A DNA stretch of 64,000 nucleotides from Pararobbsia silviterrae (GTDB lineage Bacteria > Pseudomonadota > Gammaproteobacteria > Burkholderiales > Burkholderiaceae): positions 372,001 through 436,000 of the forward strand of contig NZ_RBZU01000002.1 in assembly GCF_003628125.1 (NCBI RefSeq). The letters are read 5' to 3'. Position 1 is the stretch's first letter. Every line of letters starts with the position of its first letter. Under the pieces are notes generated by a model, which saw only the letters and a list, made by a program, of their open reading frames with translations, did no database searches and had not been told where the DNA came from. Below are positions 1 through 7,361 of this stretch, one piece after another. The position numbers and the translations under genes were made by a program.

Positions 1-1
1 C

Positions 2-979
2 GCCGGCAACGCGACGTCGATGGCCACGCTCGATGCGTTGAACGTCGTGAACACGCATGTCGACGCGCTGCGCTACGCGTCGTCAGGTAGCGGCATTTCG
101 ACGGGAGACGGTCCCGCGAACTGGGCGGCGTGGGGCCAGTTCTACGGCGGTCATGCCGATCAAGGCACGGTGGACGGCGGCACGTACGATGCCGTCAGCG
201 GCTATACGTCGACGTACGGCGGCTTGATGCTCGGGGCCGACCGCCGCATCGGCGATCGGTGGCGGGCCGGCGGCGCATTCGCGTACAGCAACACGGCCGT
301 GTACGGATCCGACGACGAGACGGGCGACAGCGCCCATGTCGATTCGTACGGATGGATCGGTTATGCGAGCTATAGCGGCGACCCCTGGTATGTGAATCTG
401 TCGGCCAGCGCGACGCTGCAGAAGTATCGGACGTCGCGGCTGGTGTCGTTCGCCGGGTTCTCGGGCGATGCCGAAGGACAGTTCGACGGCTCGCAATATG
501 TGGCGCGCGCCGAGTACGGCTACCCGATCGCGTTGCCGAAAGACTATGTGGTGACGCCGATCGCCGCATTGAGCTATAGCGCCCAGATCCAGGACGCTTA
601 TACGGAGAGCGGCGGCAACGGCGCGGCCCTGGCGGTCGACGGCGCGCATGCGGATGCGCTGCGCAGCAGTCTCGGCGCCAAGCTCGATACGCAGATTGCC
701 ACGCACGCGGGCGATCTCGTGCCGTTCGCCGAGCTGCTGTGGACGCATCAATACAACAACGGCCGCCCATCGACGATCGCGAGCTACGCGGCCGATACGA
801 GCGGGGAGACGGGCTTCATGGTGATGGGCGCGACACCGGCGCGCGATGTCGCGGACATCCATCTCGGCGCCGATCTGCTCCGCAGCGATACCTTGAGCGT
901 TGCGCTGCGTTATGACGTGCAAGCCGCTTCGTCCTATTTTTCCCAGGCCTTGAGCGTGCGCGTGCGCGAGCAATTTTAA
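2..979 (+). CDS. Autotransporter C-terminal beta-barrel domain (5' end outside window)
   Basis: The reading frame is already open at the left edge, so only the last ~325 residues are visible. They show alternating aromatic/polar beta-strand character (for example WAAWGQFYGGHADQ and YGGLMLGADRRIG) and end in a terminal phenylalanine (VRVREQF), the usual signal for outer-membrane insertion. This fits the ~300-residue translocator barrel of a type V autotransporter. The passenger domain lies upstream of the window, so the exported function cannot be judged. The in-frame ATG at base 20 is only an internal methionine. Confidence 0.85.
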   Translation, partial: AGNATSMATLDALNVVNTHVDALRYASSGSGISTGDGPANWAAWGQFYGGHADQGTVDGGTYDAVSGYTSTYGGLMLGADRRIGDRWRAGGAFAYSNTAVYGSDDETGDSAHVDSYGWIGYASYSGDPWYVNLSASATLQKYRTSRLVSFAGFSGDAEGQFDGSQYVARAEYGYPIALPKDYVVTPIAALSYSAQIQDAYTESGGNGAALAVDGAHADALRSSLGAKLDTQIATHAGDLVPFAELLWTHQYNNGRPSTIASYAADTSGETGFMVMGATPARDVADIHLGADLLRSDTLSVALRYDVQAASSYFSQALSVRVREQF

Positions 980-1030
980 TCTCCGCGAACCCGATCGGAA
1001 GACGTCAACGCATCTGAAGCCCCTGAAACC

Positions 1031-1342
1031 TTGAACCCCTCGAAGCGGACGACGCGCCGCAAAACGGCGCCGAAGTCGCACGGCGTCTATCTCGATCTGT
1101 TCGCGCTCGAATTGGCGCGCGGCGGCGCGTATATCGCGTCGGCGCTCCAGCCCGAAAGCCGCGTCGCGGCGATGCATGAAGTCGTCGCCGATTTCATGCG
1201 CAAGCATGGCGCCGACGATCTCGGCGTGTTCCTCGAGATGCTCGTGGCGCGGCTCGAAGCGCGTCGGGCCTTCGCGGCGGCGCATATCGTCCACGACTAT
1301 CTCGTCGCGTGCGCCGCGACCCCGGTCCGGATAGCCGATTGA
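1031..1342 (+). CDS. Small hypothetical protein
   Basis: I do not recognise this 103-residue product. The N-terminus is basic (KRTTRRKTAPK) and is followed by an amphipathic, helix-rich body (LDLFALELARGG, MHEVVADFMRKHG, FLEMLVARLEARR). The only upstream initiator is TTG at 1031, with no convincing ribosome site; an internal ATG at 1172 would leave 56 residues. It lies 51 bp after the autotransporter stop, in the same frame, and could be co-transcribed. The composition looks protein-like, but no family can be assigned, so it could be a chance open frame. Confidence 0.45.
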   Translation: MNPSKRTTRRKTAPKSHGVYLDLFALELARGGAYIASALQPESRVAAMHEVVADFMRKHGADDLGVFLEMLVARLEARRAFAAAHIVHDYLVACAATPVRIAD

Positions 1343-1350
1343 TTCGCGCA

Positions 1351-1391
1351 GCAAGAATCGGAGTGTCGGCAAGCGTGCCGCCGCCTATGCT
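1351..1391 (+). promoter_or_regulatory. Ada-box-like element and -10 upstream of oxygenase
   Basis: The 15-mer GCAAGAATCGGAGTG (1351-1365) is followed after exactly 20 nt by TATGCT (1386-1391). The same 15-mer with the same spacing precedes ada at 2226. There is no good -35, as expected for an activator-dependent promoter. The GCAAGA core resembles the enterobacterial Ada box region. Control by Ada is inferred. Confidence 0.6.
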
Positions 1392-1450
1392 GAAGACCGG
1401 GTCGTCGCGTCATCCTGATGCGATCGTCCGAATACCGAGGCGCGGACGCA

Positions 1451-2173
1451 ATGAATATGAAGGCGGCACACGAGGACCTGATAGGGCCCGCAGATGACGA
1501 CTGGACACGGATCGGGCTGGCGCTCGACGCCGACGGACATGCCGTGCTGGCCCGCCTGCTGAACGCCGCGCAATGCGAGGCGCTTGCCGCCTTGTATGCG
1601 CGAAGCGAAGGCTTTCGCTCACGCGTCGTGATGGCGCGTCACGGCTTCGGGCGCGGCGAATACCAGTACTTCGCGTATCCGCTGCCGCCGCTGCTCGATG
1701 CCTTGCGGCATGCGCTCTATGCGCGGCTCGTGCCGATCGCCAATCGTTGGTGCGCGCAACTCGGCATGGCGGTGCGGTACCCCGAAGCGCTCGACGCGTT
1801 TCTCGATCGATGCCATGCGGCCGGCCAGCACCGGCCGACGCCGCTGATCCTCGAATATGGCGCGGGCGATTACAACTGCCTGCACCAGGACCTCTACGGC
1901 GAACACGTGTTTCCGTTGCAGGTCGCGATCCTGCTGTCCGAGCCCGGCGAGGATTTCACGGGCGGCGAGTTCGTCATGACGGACCGCTCGACGACGACGC
2001 AACGCGCCGACGTGATCGCGCTGCGCAAGGGCGATGCCGTCGTCTTCGCCGTCGATCAGCGACCCGCGATGGGCCAGCGCGGCATTCGGCGATCCGCGAT
2101 GCGGCATGGCGTCAGCCGCGTGCATAGCGGCCGGCGTCATACGGTCGGCCTGATTTTTCACGATGCACGGTGA
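1451..2173 (+). CDS. 2OG-Fe(II) oxygenase, Oxygenase-NA (COG3826) type
   Basis: A 240-residue protein resembling the Oxygenase-NA/COG3826 family, which is predicted to act oxidatively on damaged nucleic acid in the manner of AlkB. The iron motif is intact: H145-Q-D147 within YNCLHQDLYGEHVFPLQ, distal H219 in MRHGVSRV, and an arginine in SGRRHT that would bind 2-oxoglutarate. The family segment MARHGFGRGEYQYF is present near residue 61. Start chosen at ATG 1451, downstream of a TATGCT -10; an in-frame ATG at 1418 lacks a better site. It sits just upstream of ada and shares a promoter box with it, which supports a role in alkylation damage response. Substrate unknown. Confidence 0.8.
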   Translation: MNMKAAHEDLIGPADDDWTRIGLALDADGHAVLARLLNAAQCEALAALYARSEGFRSRVVMARHGFGRGEYQYFAYPLPPLLDALRHALYARLVPIANRWCAQLGMAVRYPEALDAFLDRCHAAGQHRPTPLILEYGAGDYNCLHQDLYGEHVFPLQVAILLSEPGEDFTGGEFVMTDRSTTTQRADVIALRKGDAVVFAVDQRPAMGQRGIRRSAMRHGVSRVHSGRRHTVGLIFHDAR

Positions 2174-2225
2174 GCGGCGAGCGAAGCGCTGTTTGATCCC
2201 GGCGCCGAGCCGGCCGATTTGGATC

Positions 2226-2266
2226 GCAAGAATCGGAGTGCTTGCGGATGAAGTCCTGCGTATTCT
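2226..2266 (+). promoter_or_regulatory. Ada-box-like element and -10 upstream of ada
   Basis: Second exact copy of GCAAGAATCGGAGTG (2226-2240), again 20 nt before a -10-like hexamer, TATTCT (2261-2266). Transcription would begin near 2273, so translation of ada must start at or after the ATG at 2300. Same architecture as at 1351. Confidence 0.6.
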
Positions 2267-2299
2267 GGCGCTGTGATGAATGCTTTCAGGATGCTCGCC

Positions 2300-3382
2300 A
2301 TGAATACGACTGCCGACTACGAAACCGACGACGCGCGCTGGGACGCGGTGCGGGCGCGCGATGCCGCGGCCGACGGCCGATTCGTCTACGCCGTGCGCAC
2401 CACGGGCGTGTATTGCCAGCCGAGTTCGACCGCGCGGCTGCCCAAGCGCGAGAACGTCGCGTTCTTCGATACGGCGCAAGCCGCCGAAGCCGCGGGTTAT
2501 CGTCCGAGCCGCCGCACGCAGGGCGATCGGACGCACGCGGCCGCGGAACGCGCCGCCGTCGTCGCGCGCGCGTGTCGTCTGATCGAGGCGTCGCAGACGC
2601 CGCCTCCGCTCGACGATCTCGCCGCGGACATCGGCATGAGTCCGTTTCATTTCCATCGCCTGTTCAAGGCCGAAACGGGGCTGACGCCGAAGGCCTACGC
2701 TTCGGCCTCGCGCGCGCGCAAGCTGCGCGAGGAATTGAGCGTGCCGAACGCCTCCGTGACCGACGCGATCTACGAGGCCGGCTTCAACTCGAACAGCCGC
2801 TTCTACGAAGCCTCCGAGCACTTGCTGGGCATGCGTGCGCGCGACTATCGGGCGGGCGGCGCGGGCGCGGTCATCCGCTTTGCCGTGGGGCAGTGCGCGC
2901 TTGGCGCGATACTCGTGGCCGAAAGCCAGCGCGGCATCTGCGCGATTCTGCTCGGCGACGATCCGGATGCGCTCGTGCGCGATCTCCAGGATCAATTTCC
3001 GAAGGCCCATTTGATCGGCGGCGATGACACGTTCGAGCAACGCGTTGCGCAGGTCGTCGGGTTTGTCGAAGCACCGTCGATCGGCCTGAACCTGCCTCTG
3101 GACGTGCGCGGGACGGCCTTTCAGGAGCGCGTATGGCGCGCGCTGCGCGAGATTCCGCCGGGCGCGACCGTGAGCTATGCGGACATCGCCGAGCGCATCG
3201 GTGCGCCGAAAGCCGTGCGCGCCGTGGCCCAGGCCTGCGGCGCCAACCTGCTCGCCGTCGCGATACCGTGTCATCGCGTCGTGCGGCGCGACGGCGATCT
3301 GTCCGGCTACCGTTGGGGCGTCGATCGAAAGCGTGCGTTGCTGCGTCGCGAAGCCGCGATCGCATCGGGAGACGGGGCGTGA
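2300..3382 (+). CDS. ada: Ada-like methyltransferase/AraC regulator with degenerate zinc site
   Basis: A 360-residue protein with the full Ada layout: N-Ada domain (about 1-75), AraC-type helix-turn-helix (about 85-185; MSPFHFHRLFKAETG), and O6-methylguanine methyltransferase (about 190-350) with nucleophile C324 in AIPCHRVVRRDG. In E. coli Ada the zinc site is C38, C42, C69 and C72. Here the matching residues are C39, S43 (VYCQPSST), S70 and T73 (YRPSRRTQ), so three ligands are gone. Methylphosphotriester sensing through zinc is therefore doubtful, while O6-methylguanine repair should be intact. ATG 2300 gives an N-terminus matching E. coli Ada. Its stop overlaps the next gene start. Confidence 0.9.
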   Translation: MNTTADYETDDARWDAVRARDAAADGRFVYAVRTTGVYCQPSSTARLPKRENVAFFDTAQAAEAAGYRPSRRTQGDRTHAAAERAAVVARACRLIEASQTPPPLDDLAADIGMSPFHFHRLFKAETGLTPKAYASASRARKLREELSVPNASVTDAIYEAGFNSNSRFYEASEHLLGMRARDYRAGGAGAVIRFAVGQCALGAILVAESQRGICAILLGDDPDALVRDLQDQFPKAHLIGGDDTFEQRVAQVVGFVEAPSIGLNLPLDVRGTAFQERVWRALREIPPGATVSYADIAERIGAPKAVRAVAQACGANLLAVAIPCHRVVRRDGDLSGYRWGVDRKRALLRREAAIASGDGA

Positions 3383-4032
3383 GCGCATCGCATGCCCGTA
3401 TCGCACGCATCGCCCGTCTCGATTGGGCCGATATCGCTTCGCAACTCGACGCGGAAGGCTATGCCGTGCTGCCCGGTCTGCTCGATGCGATCGCCGCGCG
3501 CGAGCTTGCGTGCCGGATCGACGCTGTTTGTCCCGCGCCGCTCGATGACTGGGGCACGACGTTCTATCGGCATCTGGCTGCCGTGGCGAACCGCTGGCAG
3601 GCGCTGCTCGGGATCGACGGCCGGTATCCGCCGGAGTGGGACGCTTTTCTCGCCTGCAATAGACGAGCGGGGCAGATGCGGCCGCTGTCTCACGCGTACC
3701 GTCTGAGCGCCGGCGAACATGTGGCGCTTCATCAATGCAACGAGGGCGAACACGTGTTCCCCTTGCAGATCGTCGCCGTGTTGTCCGAGCCGGGTGTCGA
3801 TTTCACGGGCGGCGAATTCGTGATGACGGAGCAGCGCCCGCGCATGCAGTCGCGTCCGATCGTCGTGCCGATGCGGCTCGGCGACGCCGCTGTCATCGCG
3901 ACCGCACAGCGCCCGTGCAAAGGCGCGAACGGGTACTACCGCGTCAATCTCAAGCACGCGATCAGCCGCGTGCATGCGGGCCGGCGTGTCGGCATCGAAT
4001 GGACGTTTCACAACGGGTACGCACGCGCCTAG
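3379..4032 (+). CDS. Oxygenase-NA paralogue with HxC instead of HxD
   Basis: A 217-residue relative of the 1451-2173 oxygenase (shared GEHVFPLQ, LSEPG.DFTGGEFVMT and ISRVHAGRR blocks). GTG 3379 overlaps the ada stop (GTGA), so translation is coupled. The iron motif reads H118-Q-C120 (codons cat caa tgc) where the paralogue has HQD. Distal H193 and the GRR arginines remain. The segment corresponding to residues about 55-85 of the paralogue, including the GFGRGEYQYF block, is missing. It may be a pseudoenzyme, a protein with altered metal chemistry, or a regulator or partner of the intact oxygenase. Read-through and coupling argue that it is still expressed. Confidence 0.75.
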   Translation: MSASHARIARIARLDWADIASQLDAEGYAVLPGLLDAIAARELACRIDAVCPAPLDDWGTTFYRHLAAVANRWQALLGIDGRYPPEWDAFLACNRRAGQMRPLSHAYRLSAGEHVALHQCNEGEHVFPLQIVAVLSEPGVDFTGGEFVMTEQRPRMQSRPIVVPMRLGDAAVIATAQRPCKGANGYYRVNLKHAISRVHAGRRVGIEWTFHNGYARA

Positions 4033-4065
4033 CGCTGCGGGGCCCATGCATGAGCGTCATGCGCG

Positions 4066-5517
4066 TCAGCGCGCGGCGCGGCGACCGGCTTTGCGGGGAA
4101 TCAGCGTCGGCAGACCGCGCGCGAGAAAGCGGCCCTGGCCGGGCGTGCCGAGAAAGCCGTGCCCGTCCCAGACGACCCGGCCGCCCGCGATCGTGTACGC
4201 GGGCCAGCAGTCGAGCATGCGGCCCTCGTATGGCGTGTAGTCGACCGCGTGATGCAGCATCGCGTTGGTCACGCGGATCGGCGCGTCCGGATGTTCGTCC
4301 CAGATCACGAGGTCCGCGTCGGAGCCGATCGCGATCGTGCCTTTGCGCGGATGCAGGCCATAGGTCTTCGCGGGATTCGTCGAGGTCAGCTCGACAAAGC
4401 GATGAATCGACAGTCTCCCGGTCATCACGCCTTCCGAATAGAGCAAGGGCAGGCGCGTTTCGAGGCCCGGGATGCCGTTCGGGATGTACGGAAACGCGGC
4501 TTCCTCGCCGTTGGGCTTCTTGCCTTCGGGACTGTCGAACAGGAACGGTGCGTGGTCGGACGAGAAGACCGTGAACGTGCCGTCGGCGAGCGCGGTCCAG
4601 ATCGCCTGCTGGCTCGCCGCGTCGCGCGGCGGCGGGCTGCACACGCAACGCGCGCCGTCATAGGCGTCGTCCGTGCCGAGATCGTCGGCCGTCAGAAACA
4701 GATACTGCGGGCAGGTTTCGGACAGGATCTTGAGTCCGCGCTGGCGCGCCCATTGAATCTGCTCGACGGCCTCGCGCGCCGATACGTGGACGAGCAGCAT
4801 GGGCACGTCGACGAGTTCGGCGAGACTGATCGCGCGGTGGGTGGCTTCGCGTTCGACGAGCATCGGACGCGAGGTCGCATGGTAGCGCGGCGCGGTCAGC
4901 CCCGCATCGAGCAGGCTTTCGGTGAGCCACGCGATGCACTCGCTGTTTTCCGCATGAATCATCGCCATCGCGCCGTGTTCGCGCGCCACGGCGAGCAGCC
5001 GCAGGATCTGGCCGTCGTCGAGCTTCATGTCGTCGTAGGTCATGTAGATCTTGAACGACGTGTAGCCTTGCGCGATGAGCTCGGGGAGTTCGCGCGCGAC
5101 GATCTCCGGCGTCGGGTCCGTCACGATGATATGGAAGCCGTAGTCGATGCTCGCGCGCCCGTGCGCGCGCCGGTGGTAGTCGTCGACGGCGGCGCGCAGC
5201 GACTGTCCCTTGAGTTGGGCGGCGAAGGGAATGACGGTCGTCGTGCCGCCGCACGCGGCCGAGCGCGTGCCGGATTCGAAATCGTCGGCCATGCGCGCGG
5301 GCGGCGCGATCGGCTGATCGAGATGGCAGTGCGCGTCGATGCCGCCGGGCGTCGTGACGCGGCCCCGCGCGTCGATTTCACGCGCGCCCGGACCGAGCGC
5401 GAGGCCCATCTGCGTGATGCGGCCATCGACGATGCCGATGTCCGAGAGGAAGGTATCGCTGGCCGTCGCGACCTGCGCGCGGCGAATGACAAGATCGAAA
5501 GGCGGGGGTGTCGGCAT
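4066..5517 (-). CDS. hydA: Dihydropyrimidinase / D-hydantoinase
   Basis: A 483-residue amidohydrolase that hydrolyses cyclic amides (dihydrouracil, 5-substituted hydantoins) to N-carbamoyl amino acids. The binuclear metal site is complete: H63 and H65 (DAHCHLDQ), the carbamylated lysine K156 (TSFKIYMTY), H188 (MIHAENSE), H244 (LVHVSARE) and D321 (FSSDHAPF). Length is typical. It stands alone, convergent with the ada island 33 bp away. No carbamoylase, dihydropyrimidine dehydrogenase or transporter lies beside it, so the physiological substrate is open. Confidence 0.9.
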   Translation of the reverse strand: MPTPPPFDLVIRRAQVATASDTFLSDIGIVDGRITQMGLALGPGAREIDARGRVTTPGGIDAHCHLDQPIAPPARMADDFESGTRSAACGGTTTVIPFAAQLKGQSLRAAVDDYHRRAHGRASIDYGFHIIVTDPTPEIVARELPELIAQGYTSFKIYMTYDDMKLDDGQILRLLAVAREHGAMAMIHAENSECIAWLTESLLDAGLTAPRYHATSRPMLVEREATHRAISLAELVDVPMLLVHVSAREAVEQIQWARQRGLKILSETCPQYLFLTADDLGTDDAYDGARCVCSPPPRDAASQQAIWTALADGTFTVFSSDHAPFLFDSPEGKKPNGEEAAFPYIPNGIPGLETRLPLLYSEGVMTGRLSIHRFVELTSTNPAKTYGLHPRKGTIAIGSDADLVIWDEHPDAPIRVTNAMLHHAVDYTPYEGRMLDCWPAYTIAGGRVVWDGHGFLGTPGQGRFLARGLPTLIPRKAGRRAAR

Positions 5518-5583
5518 CGTGATTGACGCGTGGAGTCCACAACGACGCCTACCTTACCAACCCATAAATCGCGTCAATAATTT

Positions 5584-5646
5584 GTGTCCGATGAGCGTGT
5601 CCGATGAGCGTGTCAAATAAGTGCCTCAGACACGTGCCTCAGACAT
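5584..5646. repeat. Short tandem repeats, 13-bp units
   Basis: Two copies of GTGTCCGATGAGC (5584-5609), then two near-copies of GTGCCTCAGACAC (5621-5646). They lie between the hydantoinase start and the end of the esterase gene. Different 13-bp units occur at 16101 and 47175. Confidence 0.8.
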
Positions 5647-5722
5647 GTGCGTCAAACCGGCGCGTGCCGTCGTCGCGCATATCGATGCATCGCGCGCCGC
5701 GCGAGGCGGCGCGCGCGTTCGA

Positions 5723-7342
5723 TCAAGGCCAGCTATGCGTGACCAGACCGGCGTCCATGTCCGCGACGCATTGGTGGCGCTCGGCGAAATCGTTCGAGAT
5801 GCCGCCGTGCGTCGAGAGCCGCAACACGCGTGGATGCGCGTCCGTGAACGCGGGCCAATGCGGCAGCTCGGACACGTTCGGATTCCCGTCGAGGACGAAA
5901 TGAATCCAGTACGCGCGCATTTGCCGCGCGAGCGCCTCGTCCTTGCCTTGCAGCGGGCCGTTCGCGTTGTCGAACAGATAGCCGAGATCGCTCGTGTGAT
6001 ACGACGTGTTCGGCAGCGACCACGTCTTGCGCGGCTGCTGCTGCGGCGGATCGGGCTGGTCGAGTTCGTAGCCGAACACGGGCGTGAAGCGCGACAGATC
6101 CCGGCGCGCCATGTCCACGTAGCACGAGAAGCGCATATCGCTGATGGCGTCGCCGAGCGCGGCGGCCGGCGACCCGTGCTTGTCGATCGGATACAGCGTC
6201 TGCGCGGCTTTGGAGAGCGCAGGATCGTAAAGCGCGTCGAGCCCCGCGACGTAGTCGCTCGCGTTGAGCTTGCGGTTCAGCTGCGCTTCCTGTCCCGAGG
6301 CGAACAGATAGTCCTCGTGGAGATTGGTGCCGGCCAGCACCGGGACGCGGATAAACGTGCCCTGCGCGAAGGCGGCGTACGGGTCGATCGGCAGCACCTG
6401 CGGATCCTGCACGAGATGCAGCTTGCGCCAGCCCTTGATGATGGCGGCCACCGGCAGCGCGCGCAGACACGCGGCTTGCTGATCGCCCGCGGGGCAGCCG
6501 AGATCCTGCGCGAGCTTTTCGCTGGCGGCGTACGCCGTCGGGCGCGAATAGACGTGCGCGTCGTCGACGCCGCTCTGCACGATCGCGCGCTGGAACAGGC
6601 CCTGCGCCTGCGGCACGGCGAGCAGCGCGAGCACCGAATTCGCGCCGGCGGACTCGCCGGCCACGGTCACGCGCGCCGGATCGCCGCCGAATGCCGCGAT
6701 GTTCTTCTGAACCCATCGCAGCGCGGCGACCTGATCGCGAATCAACTGGTTGCCGGACAAGGCGTCCGCGCTGTCGAGCGACGGCAGCGCCATGAGTCCC
6801 AGCGGCCCGAGCCGGTAATCGATGCTGACCACGACGATATTGCCTTCATGGATCAGCGCCGAAGGATCGTACTGGCTCGCGCCCGCATAGCCTTCCTGCC
6901 AGCCGCCGCCGTGAATCCAGACCATCACGGGGCGCGGCGGCTTCTGGAGCGCCGCCGTGAAGACGTTCAGGTAGAGGCAGTCCTCGTTCTCGCTCGCGCG
7001 GCCGGCGGGATCGCCCGTCGCGGGTTGCGCGCAGGCCGGCGCGTCGTGCGTCGCGTCGCGCACGCCTTGCCAAGGCTCGACCGGCCGGGGCGGCGCGAAG
7101 CGCAGCGCGCCGACCGGCGGCGCCGCGTACGGAATGGCCTTGAAGACCGCGATGCCGTTGTCGGTGCCGCCGCTCAGCGCGCCGTCGCCGATCGTGACCT
7201 CGACCGCCGAGGCGCTCAGGGGCGCCGCGGCACACGCCGCCGCGAGGCAGCCCGCGGCAAGGCTCGCCACGAAGGACGTGCGCGGGCGAACGAAGCGGTT
7301 CATCAAGCGGCGCCGCGCGGCCGCGTTCAACAGGTTTGACAT
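5723..7342 (-). CDS. Exported type-B carboxylesterase (last gene of operon)
   Basis: About 539 residues. A hydrophobic leader (SFVASLAAGCLAAACAAAPLSASA) suggests export, possibly to the periplasm. Alpha/beta-hydrolase features of the cholinesterase/type-B family are clear: oxyanion WIHGGGWQEG, nucleophile Ser in VAGESAGANS, early EDCLYLNV, and late catalytic region YHTSDLGYLF. ATG 7342 is preferred because an AAAGGTGAA stretch precedes it; ATG 7303 would give a more conventional signal peptide. It begins 20 bp after the related esterase and ends the minus-strand operon that starts at 12436. Substrate unknown; ester release to feed the PrpD-type enzymes is an inference. Confidence 0.85.
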   Translation of the reverse strand: MSNLLNAAARRRLMNRFVRPRTSFVASLAAGCLAAACAAAPLSASAVEVTIGDGALSGGTDNGIAVFKAIPYAAPPVGALRFAPPRPVEPWQGVRDATHDAPACAQPATGDPAGRASENEDCLYLNVFTAALQKPPRPVMVWIHGGGWQEGYAGASQYDPSALIHEGNIVVVSIDYRLGPLGLMALPSLDSADALSGNQLIRDQVAALRWVQKNIAAFGGDPARVTVAGESAGANSVLALLAVPQAQGLFQRAIVQSGVDDAHVYSRPTAYAASEKLAQDLGCPAGDQQAACLRALPVAAIIKGWRKLHLVQDPQVLPIDPYAAFAQGTFIRVPVLAGTNLHEDYLFASGQEAQLNRKLNASDYVAGLDALYDPALSKAAQTLYPIDKHGSPAAALGDAISDMRFSCYVDMARRDLSRFTPVFGYELDQPDPPQQQPRKTWSLPNTSYHTSDLGYLFDNANGPLQGKDEALARQMRAYWIHFVLDGNPNVSELPHWPAFTDAHPRVLRLSTHGGISNDFAERHQCVADMDAGLVTHSWP

Positions 7343-7361
7343 GATCGGGATCGCTTCACCT

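Noticed and set aside
83-1372. 429-codon open frame on the minus strand
   Set aside because: Antisense to the autotransporter barrel. Arg/Ala-rich composition without domains, as expected for a shadow frame in GC-rich DNA.
2273-2299. Earlier in-frame ATG codons for ada
   Set aside because: They lie at or before the transcription start predicted from the -10 at 2261-2266; ATG 2300 also gives the conserved Ada N-terminus length.
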